A stretch of DNA of 6,075 bases from an uncultured Clostridia bacterium (lineage in GTDB: Bacteria; Bacillota; Clostridia; Oscillospirales; Ruminococcaceae). Below are positions 1 through 5,956 of this stretch, in pieces. Every line of letters begins with the position of its first letter. Position 1 is the stretch's first letter. Location of the stretch: assembly GCA_947588775.1 (NCBI GenBank), contig CANPZQ010000113.1, positions 1-6,075 of the forward strand, written 5' to 3'. Below the pieces are notes generated by a model. That model was not told where the DNA came from and made no database searches. It saw only the letters and a list, made by a program, of their open reading frames with translations. Both the position numbers and the translations under genes were made by a program.

Positions 1-73
1 TTTTCCCGCCCTGTCCCCCGCTTTCTCCGCCGCGCCTCCCCCAACAAAAAACCTTAAAAGGAGCCCACCACCC
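1..73 (+). other. Pyrimidine-rich leader with SD site before the lipid kinase
   Basis: The first 50 bases are rich in C and T, with several C runs, and carry no supported gene and no recognisable promoter. A clear Shine-Dalgarno, AAAAGGAG, lies at 56-63, ten bases before the ATG at 74, and supports that start. The kinase promoter is probably outside the window, or the kinase is the last gene of an upstream operon. Confidence 0.6.
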
Positions 74-985
74 ATGACTCCCATGCTGTTTATCTACAAC
101 CCGCGCTCCGGAATGCAGACCGGAACCGTTACCGTCGGACGTAAGCTCGGCGAAATCATGAATATCTTCACCTTGGCGGGCTACGACGTAATCTGCCACC
201 CCACCCAGTTCCGCGGGGATTGCTGCGAAACCGTCCTGCGGCTCGCAAATTCCGTTTCACGCGTGGTCGTGGCGGGCGGCGACGGCACCCTCAACGAGGC
301 CGTGAACGGCTTCATGGCCGCCGGAATGACGGCCCCCTACGGCTATATCCCCTGCGGCTCGACAAACGACTTTTCCCACTCGGTCGGAATCCCCACGCAA
401 ATCCTCAAGGCCGCAAAAACCGCCGTGAGCGGCACCCCGTTCGCCTACGACGTCGGCCTGATGAACGACCGATATTTCACATATGTCGCAGGCTTCGGCG
501 CGTTCACCGACGTGACATATACCACCCCGCAGGAGCAAAAAAACGCCCTCGGCTACTTCGCGTACCTGATTTCCGGGGCGGCGTCGCTTCCCGGAATTTC
601 GCCGGTCCATGTGAAGTATAAATCGGAGGAAAGATGCGGCGAGGGCGATTATATCCTCGGCCTCGTGTCGAATACCCTTCAGGTCGCGGGCATGAAAAAC
701 CTGCTCCCCCGCGACATCGCGCTCGACGACGGGCTTTTCGAGGTTCTTCTTGTGAATAATCCCCGCAACCCAATCGAGCTGAACAAAATCCTCGCCGCCG
801 TCATGAAAAAAGACTTTTACGCCGACTGTTTTGAATACTTCAAGACGAAGAGCGTCAGGTTTGAATGCCCCACCCCCCTCCCGTGGACCCTCGACGGCGA
901 AAACGGCGGCGCGCACCTCGAAACCCTCATCACCTGCCGCCCCAAAGCCGTGAGCGTCCTCACCGGCGGAGGGATTGAAAAATGA
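74..985 (+). CDS. Diacylglycerol kinase-family lipid kinase (YegS/DgkB/BmrU-like)
   Basis: This 303-residue protein has the ordered motifs of the DAGK catalytic family. NPRSG at residues 9-13 is the N-terminal nucleotide-side motif. GGDGTLNEAVNG at 68-79 is the glycine-rich phosphate-binding signature. PCGSTNDF at 93-100 is the conserved second loop, with GST instead of the commoner GTG or GTT. DDGLFEV at 218-224 and LDGE at 273-276 are the late acidic motifs that in DgkB-type enzymes contribute catalysis and metal binding. The length is typical of the family (about 290-310 residues), and there is no signal peptide or membrane segment, as expected for a peripheral cytosolic enzyme. It probably phosphorylates diacylglycerol or a related lipid alcohol with ATP, recycling diacylglycerol to phosphatidic acid. 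The exact substrate cannot be read from sequence. The ATG at 74 has a good SD site; a second ATG at codon 4 is less well placed. A terminator follows six bases after the stop, so the gene ends its transcript. Confidence 0.93.
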   Translation: MTPMLFIYNPRSGMQTGTVTVGRKLGEIMNIFTLAGYDVICHPTQFRGDCCETVLRLANSVSRVVVAGGDGTLNEAVNGFMAAGMTAPYGYIPCGSTNDFSHSVGIPTQILKAAKTAVSGTPFAYDVGLMNDRYFTYVAGFGAFTDVTYTTPQEQKNALGYFAYLISGAASLPGISPVHVKYKSEERCGEGDYILGLVSNTLQVAGMKNLLPRDIALDDGLFEVLLVNNPRNPIELNKILAAVMKKDFYADCFEYFKTKSVRFECPTPLPWTLDGENGGAHLETLITCRPKAVSVLTGGGIEK

Positions 986-990
986 GGCGC

Positions 991-1012
991 AAGCCTACGG
1001 CAAGGCTTTTTT
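991..1012 (+). terminator. Intrinsic terminator of the lipid kinase gene
   Basis: AAGCCT at 991-996 pairs perfectly with AGGCTT at 1003-1008 around a six-base loop, and the T tract TTTTTT runs from 1007 to 1012. It begins five bases after the kinase stop codon. The stem is short, but an inner GCC/GGC pairing and the T run make a plausible rho-independent terminator that insulates the kinase from the restriction-modification operon. Confidence 0.75.
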
Positions 1013-1050
1013 AGAACAAAACAACGTCTGAACTTTCAAAAATTTAAGTG

Positions 1051-1079
1051 TTGATTTTTGCCTTCTTTGGCGTTATAAT
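1051..1079 (+). promoter_or_regulatory. Sigma-A/sigma-70-type promoter of the restriction-modification operon
   Basis: The -35 box TTGATT (1051-1056) and a perfect -10 box TATAAT (1074-1079) are separated by exactly 17 bases. Transcription should start near 1085-1087, giving a leader of about 48 bases before the endonuclease ATG. It is the strongest promoter visible upstream of either gene of the pair, so the endonuclease and methyltransferase probably share it. I saw no equally convincing promoter inside the endonuclease gene. Confidence 0.85.
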
Positions 1080-1080
1080 A

Positions 1081-1111
1081 CAGGTACAAGACCTGACCGA
1101 AGACGGTTCGG
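1081..1111 (+). promoter_or_regulatory. Two tandem small palindromes at the transcription start and leader
   Basis: CAGGT-ACAAG-ACCTG (1081-1095) is a perfect 5-bp inverted repeat with a 5-base spacer, starting two bases after the -10 box. It is followed at once by CCGAA-GACGG-TTCGG (1097-1111), with the same 5-5-5 geometry. The second has an alternative fold, ACCG/CGGT, at 1096-1107. The centres are 16 bases apart, about one and a half helical turns. They could be an operator over the start site or small RNA hairpins in the leader. Neither is followed by a T tract, so they do not look like a terminator. Function is unknown. Confidence 0.45.
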
Positions 1112-1133
1112 ATATGATAATTGAGGCGATAAC

Positions 1134-1973
1134 ATGAAAAATGAACTGGAGAAAGCTGTTTTTTCTAAACAGTTAAAAGAATTCGCCGGTACGCTTGCAG
1201 AGCTCATTTCACAAGGCGACGAGTGGACAATAAGAGGCTTTATTGATATCTTTAAAAATATTTATACTATATCGTCCGATACAAAAATAATATCAAAAAT
1301 TCTGGAGCTTCATTTGTTTCCTCATTTCTTGACATTTGCCGAAAGTAACGGATATATTATTGAACTCGCTACATATCAGAACTGGTATCCGGATTTAACC
1401 TTTATTTCAAAGTCAAATCCGACAATTAAGTTTGCCGTTGATTTGAAAACAACCTGCCGTGACGAAGAATATCCCGGATTTTGCAACGGGTTTACACTGG
1501 GGTCCCATGGTGAGTATTTTCTTGAACGGACGAGCACCAAAAACATTCAGTATCCTTACAGCGCGTATAGCGGACATTTTTGTTTAGGTATCATTTATTC
1601 ACGGGTTCAGCTTGATAAAAACGAAGAAACTCACATATATTCTTTAGATGAAATAAAAACAATTCCCGCTGTTATACGCAACTTTGTATTTTTTGCAGAG
1701 GAAAAATGGAAAATAGCAAGCGACAAGGGCGGAAGCGGAAATACCGCAAATATCGGGAGCATTCAAAAGATTGACGACATACTTAACGGCAACGGAGTTT
1801 TCGCAAAAGCCGGTGAAGAATTATTTGATGATTATTGGGCAAATTTCGGCAAAATAGAAATCATGACCGGAGAAAAAAGAAAAAAATTATCGTCATTTTC
1901 CGAGTACCTTGCGTACCGGGGATTATCCCCTGAACTTAATAACCCCAAAGCACCAAAGAGGAAAATACAATGA
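1134..1973 (+). CDS. Type II restriction endonuclease, EcoRV-like (predicted GATATC)
   Basis: This 279-residue PD-(D/E)XK endonuclease closely resembles EcoRV, judged from remembered sequence. The catalytic residues of EcoRV (Glu45, Asp74, Asp90, Lys92) correspond to Glu58, Asp87 (in YPD), Asp103 and Lys105 (in DLK), with identical spacing. The recognition loop of EcoRV, which reads the outer bases of GATATC, is preserved as GSGNTAN at 200-206, followed by IGSI. The minor-groove Q-loop is present as QN at 82-83. KNI-YPY at 136-142 also matches. It is predicted to be a Mg-dependent homodimer cutting GATATC. It has about 13 extra N-terminal residues and a basic C-terminal tail of about 17 residues; EcoRV has 245 residues. 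The GAGG at 1123-1126, seven bases before the ATG, supports the start. Its last codons carry the methyltransferase SD site and its stop overlaps the methyltransferase start. It is AT-rich compared with the flanking genes, which suggests transfer. It contains one GATATC site itself (1245-1250). All catalytic residues are intact, so it looks active. Confidence 0.95.
   Translation: MKNELEKAVFSKQLKEFAGTLAELISQGDEWTIRGFIDIFKNIYTISSDTKIISKILELHLFPHFLTFAESNGYIIELATYQNWYPDLTFISKSNPTIKFAVDLKTTCRDEEYPGFCNGFTLGSHGEYFLERTSTKNIQYPYSAYSGHFCLGIIYSRVQLDKNEETHIYSLDEIKTIPAVIRNFVFFAEEKWKIASDKGGSGNTANIGSIQKIDDILNGNGVFAKAGEELFDDYWANFGKIEIMTGEKRKKLSSFSEYLAYRGLSPELNNPKAPKRKIQ
1245..1250. other. GATATC site, predicted target of the encoded enzyme pair
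   Basis: This is the only GATATC I found on reading the window. It lies inside the endonuclease gene, around codons 38-39. If the specificity prediction is right, the partner methyltransferase must protect it, and an unmethylated copy of the cassette would be cut within its own nuclease gene. Confidence 0.85.
1955..1961 (+). promoter_or_regulatory. SD site of the methyltransferase, inside the endonuclease gene
   Basis: AAAGAGG lies eight bases before the methyltransferase ATG at 1970 and is read as part of the Lys/Arg-rich end of the endonuclease. The stop of the endonuclease (TGA, 1971-1973) and the start of the methyltransferase (ATG, 1970-1972) share ATGA. Translation of the two is therefore likely coupled. 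The endonuclease tail extends past the point where EcoRV ends, by about the stretch that carries this site. Confidence 0.8.
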
Positions 1974-2881
1974 AAGAAACGACATTTGTTCCGCCAATAA
2001 AAATACAGGGAATAAAAACAAAGCTTGTTCCGCAAATCAAAAGAAATGTAATAATTAACAAAGATACGGTTTGGTACGAACCTTTTATGGGTTCTGGAGT
2101 TGTGGGGTTTAATGTAATGCCGCAAAATGCGGTTTTTGCCGACATAAATCCTCATATCATAGCCTTCTATAATCAGATAAACAATGGAACCATATCCGCC
2201 GGAATAGTGCGGCAATTTCTCGAGCAGGAAGGAAAAAAGCTTGAAGAAGGCGACGACAAATACTATTATGAGGTTCGCGAACGTTTTAACGCACACCATA
2301 ACCCATTGGACTTTCTTTTTTTAAACCGCTCGTGCTTTAACGGAATGATAAGATTTAACAAAAATTATGAATTTAACGTGCCATACGGTCATAAACCATA
2401 CCGTTTTTCAAAAGCATACATAACGAAAATTGTAAATCAGGTTTATCATTTGGAGAACCTGCTGAAAACCCATTCGTGGACTTTTTTATGTCAGCCGTTT
2501 GAGGACACAATAAAAATGGCTCAAAAAAATGACTTTATATATTGCGACCCGCCGTACATAGGTCGTCATGTTGATTACTATGACAGTTGGGATGAAAAAT
2601 CTGAAATTGCTTTGCACGACGCACTGACAAATTCCAAGGCGAAATTTATGCTGTCCACATGGCATCACAACAAATATCGCGTAAACAAATACATAGACGA
2701 TGTGTGGGACGGATGTTTCGCTGTCACTCAGGAACACTTTTATCATGTCGGCGCAAAAGAAGAAAACAGAAATCCGGTCGTTGAAGCTTTATTGACAAAT
2801 TATTCTATAACAGGCAATAAAGATGAGGTTTCTATTGTCAATGAACAGCTGACCTTTGACACCATTTTTTCCGCAACATGA
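1970..2881 (+). CDS. DNA adenine-N6 methyltransferase, M.EcoRV-like (Dam/D12 class, predicted GATATC)
   Basis: This 303-residue alpha-type (Dam/D12 class) methyltransferase uses S-adenosylmethionine to methylate adenine N6. The N-terminus MKETTFVPPIK..GIKTKLVP matches the start of M.EcoRV (remembered sequence, 298 residues) and fixes the ATG at 1970. FMGSGVVGFN at 39-48 is motif I, the AdoMet-binding loop. FLFLNRSCFNGMIRFN at 115-130 is the conserved segment of Dam-like enzymes. DPPYIGRHVDYY at 193-204 holds motif IV (DPPY), the catalytic tetrad that grips the flipped adenine. STWHHN at 229-234 and EHFYHVGA at 255-262 are also shared with M.EcoRV. It should modify the first adenine of GATATC and so protect the host from the endonuclease. 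It is co-transcribed with the endonuclease and follows it with a 4-base overlap. It shares the endonuclease's AT-rich composition, so the two moved as a unit. No motif is broken; it looks functional. Confidence 0.96.
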   Translation: MKETTFVPPIKIQGIKTKLVPQIKRNVIINKDTVWYEPFMGSGVVGFNVMPQNAVFADINPHIIAFYNQINNGTISAGIVRQFLEQEGKKLEEGDDKYYYEVRERFNAHHNPLDFLFLNRSCFNGMIRFNKNYEFNVPYGHKPYRFSKAYITKIVNQVYHLENLLKTHSWTFLCQPFEDTIKMAQKNDFIYCDPPYIGRHVDYYDSWDEKSEIALHDALTNSKAKFMLSTWHHNKYRVNKYIDDVWDGCFAVTQEHFYHVGAKEENRNPVVEALLTNYSITGNKDEVSIVNEQLTFDTIFSAT

Positions 2882-2892
2882 TTATTAACTAA

Positions 2893-2935
2893 AAAATCGG
2901 CAGTCCCCCTAAAGTCAAGGGAGCCTGCCGATTTT
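2893..2935. terminator. Bidirectional terminator between convergent genes
   Basis: AAAATCGGCAG (2893-2903) and CTGCCGATTTT (2925-2935) form a perfect 11-bp inverted repeat. Inside it TCCC (2904-2907) can pair with GGGA (2919-2922), with a two-base bulge. A-rich and T-rich ends flank a GC core, so the element can act on both strands. It serves the methyltransferase (stop at 2881) and the oppositely transcribed lipoprotein gene (stop at 2956). The 74-base gap between the genes holds nothing else. Confidence 0.9.
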
Positions 2936-2955
2936 GTCTTATGCTATTTCCCCGC

Positions 2956-5823
2956 CTACCCCACCGCCACCTTGGCGTCCGACTGCGAGTCAATCTTTCC
3001 GTCTGCGTCGACGACGGTCAGGATATATTCGCCGGGCGTCGCGGGGGCGGAGATTTTTGCGTGGGAGCCGTCGCCCGAGGTGCTGTCCGCGCGGGACTGC
3101 TTCGGGTCGCTTTCGTCAAAGGCAGAAAGCCCCGACGGCGCGAGCCATGCCGAACAGCCCTCCGGAATAATCTCCCAAAGCTCAATATTTCCGCCCGCTT
3201 CCGCGCTTATATTATCCGGCAAAAGCCTGTTCGCGAGCGTCGTCACGGTGGTGAAAGCGACCGTTTCCGCGCTTCCGTCCGCCGCCGTTATCTCGAGCTT
3301 CCACTCGCCCGGGCTCTGAATTTCATCGGTGTTCGCAATTTCAACGCCGTTGAGCTTCGCGGCGCAGCCGTCTTTAATCTTCAAAACAAACGGCTTTAGG
3401 TATGAAACCGTGTACTCCGCGCCGTCGCGGACGTTTGCCGAAGATGTGTTTTCGCCGGCGTAAACCGTAAACGTGCTTTCGGGGGAAACGCTGCCGTCGG
3501 CATAGACGATATAGAGCTTATATTCGCCCGGGAGGTCGGGGATTCTGATTGATTTTTCGTTTCCCTTTGCCGACGTCATTCCGTCGCCCTCCTCAAAGCT
3601 CCCGCTCCCCGAAGGCGCGAGCCAGACGGTATCCTCGGCGGATAAAAGCCCCCTTCTCGGCAGAACGTCGCCGCAGGTTATCGAAACATTCGCGGCGAGC
3701 TCATAGTAGTCGTCCGGCATAACGTCCTTTGAAACCATGTAGACATATTCGTCCTCGAGCCCGGAGTTGAGTACGACCTCATACCCCTCCAACGGCCAAA
3801 TATAGTCGGCGTTCACATACTGCTCCAGGGTGCAGTTCGGGGCGGTGGTTTCGCTTCTGTCGGTGTTCGAGAAGCCGTTTGTAACCTTGCAGTCGTGCTT
3901 TCGCATCCAGTTATTTAATTCATATACGTTTCTAATCGTGTTCGTGACGACGTTGTGGTCGAAGAGGATATACGCCGAGCCCTCGTCGGGGTGGAAGCCG
4001 TTTACCATACGCGAGCCGTTCGCGGCGGTCGGCTTTCGGAAGCAGTTGATGTAGTTATAGGTCATCTCGGTCGATTCCGACCAGTCCTCGTTCCCCTGCT
4101 GGCCGAGGGTATAGATTCCGCCCGCGTCCTGCAAAACCGAGCAAATCTCCTCGACGCGGTTATAATTTACATGGTTAAACCTCGAAGTGGTCGTCGGCTG
4201 CCCCGGAAGCTGGGATTCGTCGGTTCCGTCGAAGTTGCACCAGCCCCAGCCGATGGACATTCCGCTGTAGGAGCATTTGTAGATAAAGTTATGCTCCACC
4301 CGAAGATTATAGGTGAAAAAGCTCGTAATCGGCGAATTTCCGGGGAAGAAATAGCAGTTTTCAAGAAGATAGTTATTTGTAATAGTTATATTTTTGGGAA
4401 CGGCCTCGGTGCCGGCGGGGAATTTTTCCTTATCGGGGCCCGCGCTCGCCTCCGAAACGCGCTGTTTTTCGGTGTCGTTTTCGTAGATATGCTGCAAATG
4501 CCCGACGACGATTCCCGCGCCGCCGGTATAGCCGATAAAGTTCCCGTTTACGGTGCAATCGTAAACGTCGTTTTCAAGGTGGAGCCCGAGATACCCCGTC
4601 GACTCGAATCCGCCGTTCTCAAACCGAATATCGTGCGCCGTCGAAACATGAACCGCGGCGGGAGCGACGTCGAACGCGCGGTATAAATCGTTATGCCAGA
4701 AAATATCCGAAAACTTCGTATAAATCGTGCAGCCCTGCGTGGTGGCGTTGCCGAACGAACCGTCGAGCTCAAAGAGGTTCCAATCGGAATACGCAAACGT
4801 CAGCCCGTCAAAGACTATGTATTCGGCATACTTCTTCTTCGGGGTCGAGCCCTTTATCTCAACGAGGCATTCAAGCTCCGGGATAATAACCTGCGCGGTG
4901 TTAATATCCTCGCCCTCGCGCGGGATATAGTAGAGCATCGAGCCGGCCTGGTCGAAGTAAAACTGCCCCTCGGAATCGAGCCATTCAAAGACGTTCACAA
5001 CGTCGTTTCTCGCGGTCGGATTGTAGTTCGTGTTCCAGCCGAGGTTCTGCGCAATCGCGGCGTAGGGCATCTGGAAATTGACCTTGGTGTCGCCCTCGTC
5101 GGTGAGCTCCAGAGAATCCGCGCAAACGGTGGCTTTGACCCATGTTGAGCCGGATTCAAGCTCGATATTTCGCGGATTCGGGGTGTCGGCGGGAAGATTG
5201 AACGACGCGGGGAAGATGTTTCCGGTCTTGAGCTCGGCGGTCGAGGAAATCCACGCCCAGTCGGCCTGCCCTGCCGTAACGGTATAAAATCCCGTCGCGC
5301 GAATCGGGTTCTCGCTTCTTCTCGTCATCGAGGCGCGCCGGCCGTTCACATAAATCGCCCGAAGCTTTGAATCCCGCGAGAGGGGGGCTTTATAGGCTTT
5401 GAGGCCGTCGGGGAGCCAGTTTACTTCGTCGGCCGGCTCCCAATTTCCCTCAAAAATTTTTCCGCCGCTTAAAACCGGGTGCGCCCCCTCGGCCGCGCGA
5501 TAGATTACCGGTGCGTTTTTCCGCCCGGAATCGTTTTCGTCGAAAACAAGGGTGCTTTCGAGCTCATAGAACCCGTCCGCGATTTCGACAACCGCGCCGT
5601 CGGTCTTTTTAAGCCCGCGGACGGCCTCCTGCGCCCGAGCAACGGTCGCAAAGGGAGCCTCGCGGCTTCCGTTCCCAGAAGCGTCGTCCCCCTCGGGTGA
5701 AACATAGATTACCGTCGACGGCTCCGCCTCCGGCGCGGGCTTCCCCTCGCCCTCGGCGCACCCCGAAAGCATCATCAGCGCGGCCAACGCCGCCGCCGTG
5801 GATTTTTTTGCGTTAAGCTTCAT
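2956..5823 (-). CDS. Secreted beta-helix lipoprotein, probable carbohydrate-active enzyme (GH141-like), with Ig-like C-terminal modules
   Basis: This 955-residue protein starts with a lipoprotein signal: Lys-rich N-terminus, Ala/Leu/Met core and lipobox LSGC with Cys22. It should be anchored to the outer face of the membrane. A Gly/Pro/Glu linker follows. Residues 39-70 (IYVSPEGDDASGNGS.., APFATVARAQEAVRGL) are the usual entry of right-handed parallel beta-helix enzymes. VIYRAAEGAHPVLSGG (106-121) and LRAIYVNGRRA (154-164) resemble GH141-type proteins. Helix coils continue to about residue 650, with Asn-rich turns such as NITITNNYLLENC. DAGGIYTLG (566-574) and HPDEGSA (611-617) are candidate active-site loops; Asp566 and Asp613 are the best acidic candidates. 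Residues 720-955 are beta-rich modules: two related units beginning WLAPSG at 734 and 893, with a different Ig-like unit between. The likely role is degradation of plant or host glycans; the substrate is not readable, and GH141 includes fucosidase and xylanase activities. It has its own promoter and SD and is intact. The family assignment is tentative, but the fold and secretion are well supported. Confidence 0.9.
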   Translation of the reverse strand: MKLNAKKSTAAALAALMMLSGCAEGEGKPAPEAEPSTVIYVSPEGDDASGNGSREAPFATVARAQEAVRGLKKTDGAVVEIADGFYELESTLVFDENDSGRKNAPVIYRAAEGAHPVLSGGKIFEGNWEPADEVNWLPDGLKAYKAPLSRDSKLRAIYVNGRRASMTRRSENPIRATGFYTVTAGQADWAWISSTAELKTGNIFPASFNLPADTPNPRNIELESGSTWVKATVCADSLELTDEGDTKVNFQMPYAAIAQNLGWNTNYNPTARNDVVNVFEWLDSEGQFYFDQAGSMLYYIPREGEDINTAQVIIPELECLVEIKGSTPKKKYAEYIVFDGLTFAYSDWNLFELDGSFGNATTQGCTIYTKFSDIFWHNDLYRAFDVAPAAVHVSTAHDIRFENGGFESTGYLGLHLENDVYDCTVNGNFIGYTGGAGIVVGHLQHIYENDTEKQRVSEASAGPDKEKFPAGTEAVPKNITITNNYLLENCYFFPGNSPITSFFTYNLRVEHNFIYKCSYSGMSIGWGWCNFDGTDESQLPGQPTTTSRFNHVNYNRVEEICSVLQDAGGIYTLGQQGNEDWSESTEMTYNYINCFRKPTAANGSRMVNGFHPDEGSAYILFDHNVVTNTIRNVYELNNWMRKHDCKVTNGFSNTDRSETTAPNCTLEQYVNADYIWPLEGYEVVLNSGLEDEYVYMVSKDVMPDDYYELAANVSITCGDVLPRRGLLSAEDTVWLAPSGSGSFEEGDGMTSAKGNEKSIRIPDLPGEYKLYIVYADGSVSPESTFTVYAGENTSSANVRDGAEYTVSYLKPFVLKIKDGCAAKLNGVEIANTDEIQSPGEWKLEITAADGSAETVAFTTVTTLANRLLPDNISAEAGGNIELWEIIPEGCSAWLAPSGLSAFDESDPKQSRADSTSGDGSHAKISAPATPGEYILTVVDADGKIDSQSDAKVAVG

Positions 5824-5830
5824 AATTAAA

Positions 5831-5835
5831 CCTCC
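5831..5835 (-). promoter_or_regulatory. Shine-Dalgarno of the beta-helix lipoprotein
   Basis: On the minus strand GGAGG is followed by seven bases (TTTAATT) and then the ATG whose complement is at 5821-5823. The core is perfect and the spacing ideal, and the downstream signal peptide starts at this Met, so the start codon is secure. Confidence 0.9.
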
Positions 5836-5846
5836 AAGTAAATTAG

Positions 5847-5859
5847 CGGGCTTCGCCCG
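5847..5859 (-). promoter_or_regulatory. Small hairpin at the 5' end of the lipoprotein transcript
   Basis: CGGGC and GCCCG form a perfect 5-bp stem around three bases (GAA on the transcribed strand). With the -10 box at 5866-5871, transcription should start around 5858-5860, so this hairpin would sit at the extreme 5' end of the mRNA. A role in message stability is possible, but it may be incidental in GC-rich DNA. Confidence 0.4.
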
Positions 5860-5865
5860 GGGAAT

Positions 5866-5894
5866 ATGATAGCATATTTTTGGGGAAAAGGCAA
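5866..5894 (-). promoter_or_regulatory. Extended -10 promoter of the beta-helix lipoprotein
   Basis: Read on the minus strand, TTGCCT (5889-5894) is a -35 box and TATCAT (5866-5871) a -10 box, with a 17-base spacer. TGC directly before the -10 gives the extended -10 form TGnTATCAT. The leader to the ATG is about 36 bases. No clear operator, catabolite-repression site or riboswitch was seen beside it. Confidence 0.75.
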
Positions 5895-5920
5895 GGGGGA
5901 AGGGGGAAGCGCGATAACTT

Positions 5921-5956
5921 GGGAAAGAGAGGGGGGCGCGGGGACGGAGCGGGGGG
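5921..5956 (+). other. Predicted G-quadruplex motif, long loops
   Basis: Four G tracts (5921-5923, 5931-5936, 5940-5943, 5951-5956) are separated by loops of 7, 3 and 7 bases, fitting the standard rule of four G3+ runs with loops of 1-7. It overlaps the left arm of the 14-bp inverted repeat, so quadruplex and hairpin would compete. Confidence 0.5.

Noticed and set aside
257..916. A 219-codon open frame on the minus strand opposite the lipid kinase
   Set aside because: It is fully antisense to a gene with clear family motifs, has no recognisable domain, and long antisense frames are expected in GC-rich DNA.
1096..1125. Leader hairpin as an attenuator for the restriction-modification operon
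   Set aside because: The stem is only five pairs and is followed by ATATGATAATT rather than a T tract.
1013..1133. Search for a small controller (C) gene before the endonuclease
   Set aside because: The interval is only about 120 bases and is occupied by promoter and leader; no frame of the usual 70-100 codons fits.
1832..2299. A 155-codon minus-strand frame across the endonuclease/methyltransferase junction, considered as a hidden controller
   Set aside because: The product is hydrophobic and aromatic-rich with no helix-turn-helix, and it is the complement of two well-supported genes.
2882..2955. Possible attachment-site or terminal repeat marking the edge of the island
   Set aside because: The only repeat is the hairpin itself, best explained as a bidirectional terminator; I found no matching direct repeat on the kinase side.
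3955..4686. A 243-codon plus-strand frame inside the beta-helix gene
   Set aside because: Antisense to a protein with signal peptide, lipobox and consistent fold; the translation shows no domain and there is no good ribosome site.
4693..5148. A 151-codon plus-strand frame within the beta-helix gene
   Set aside because: Same reasoning: GC-rich shadow frame with Arg/Val-rich product and no supporting signals.
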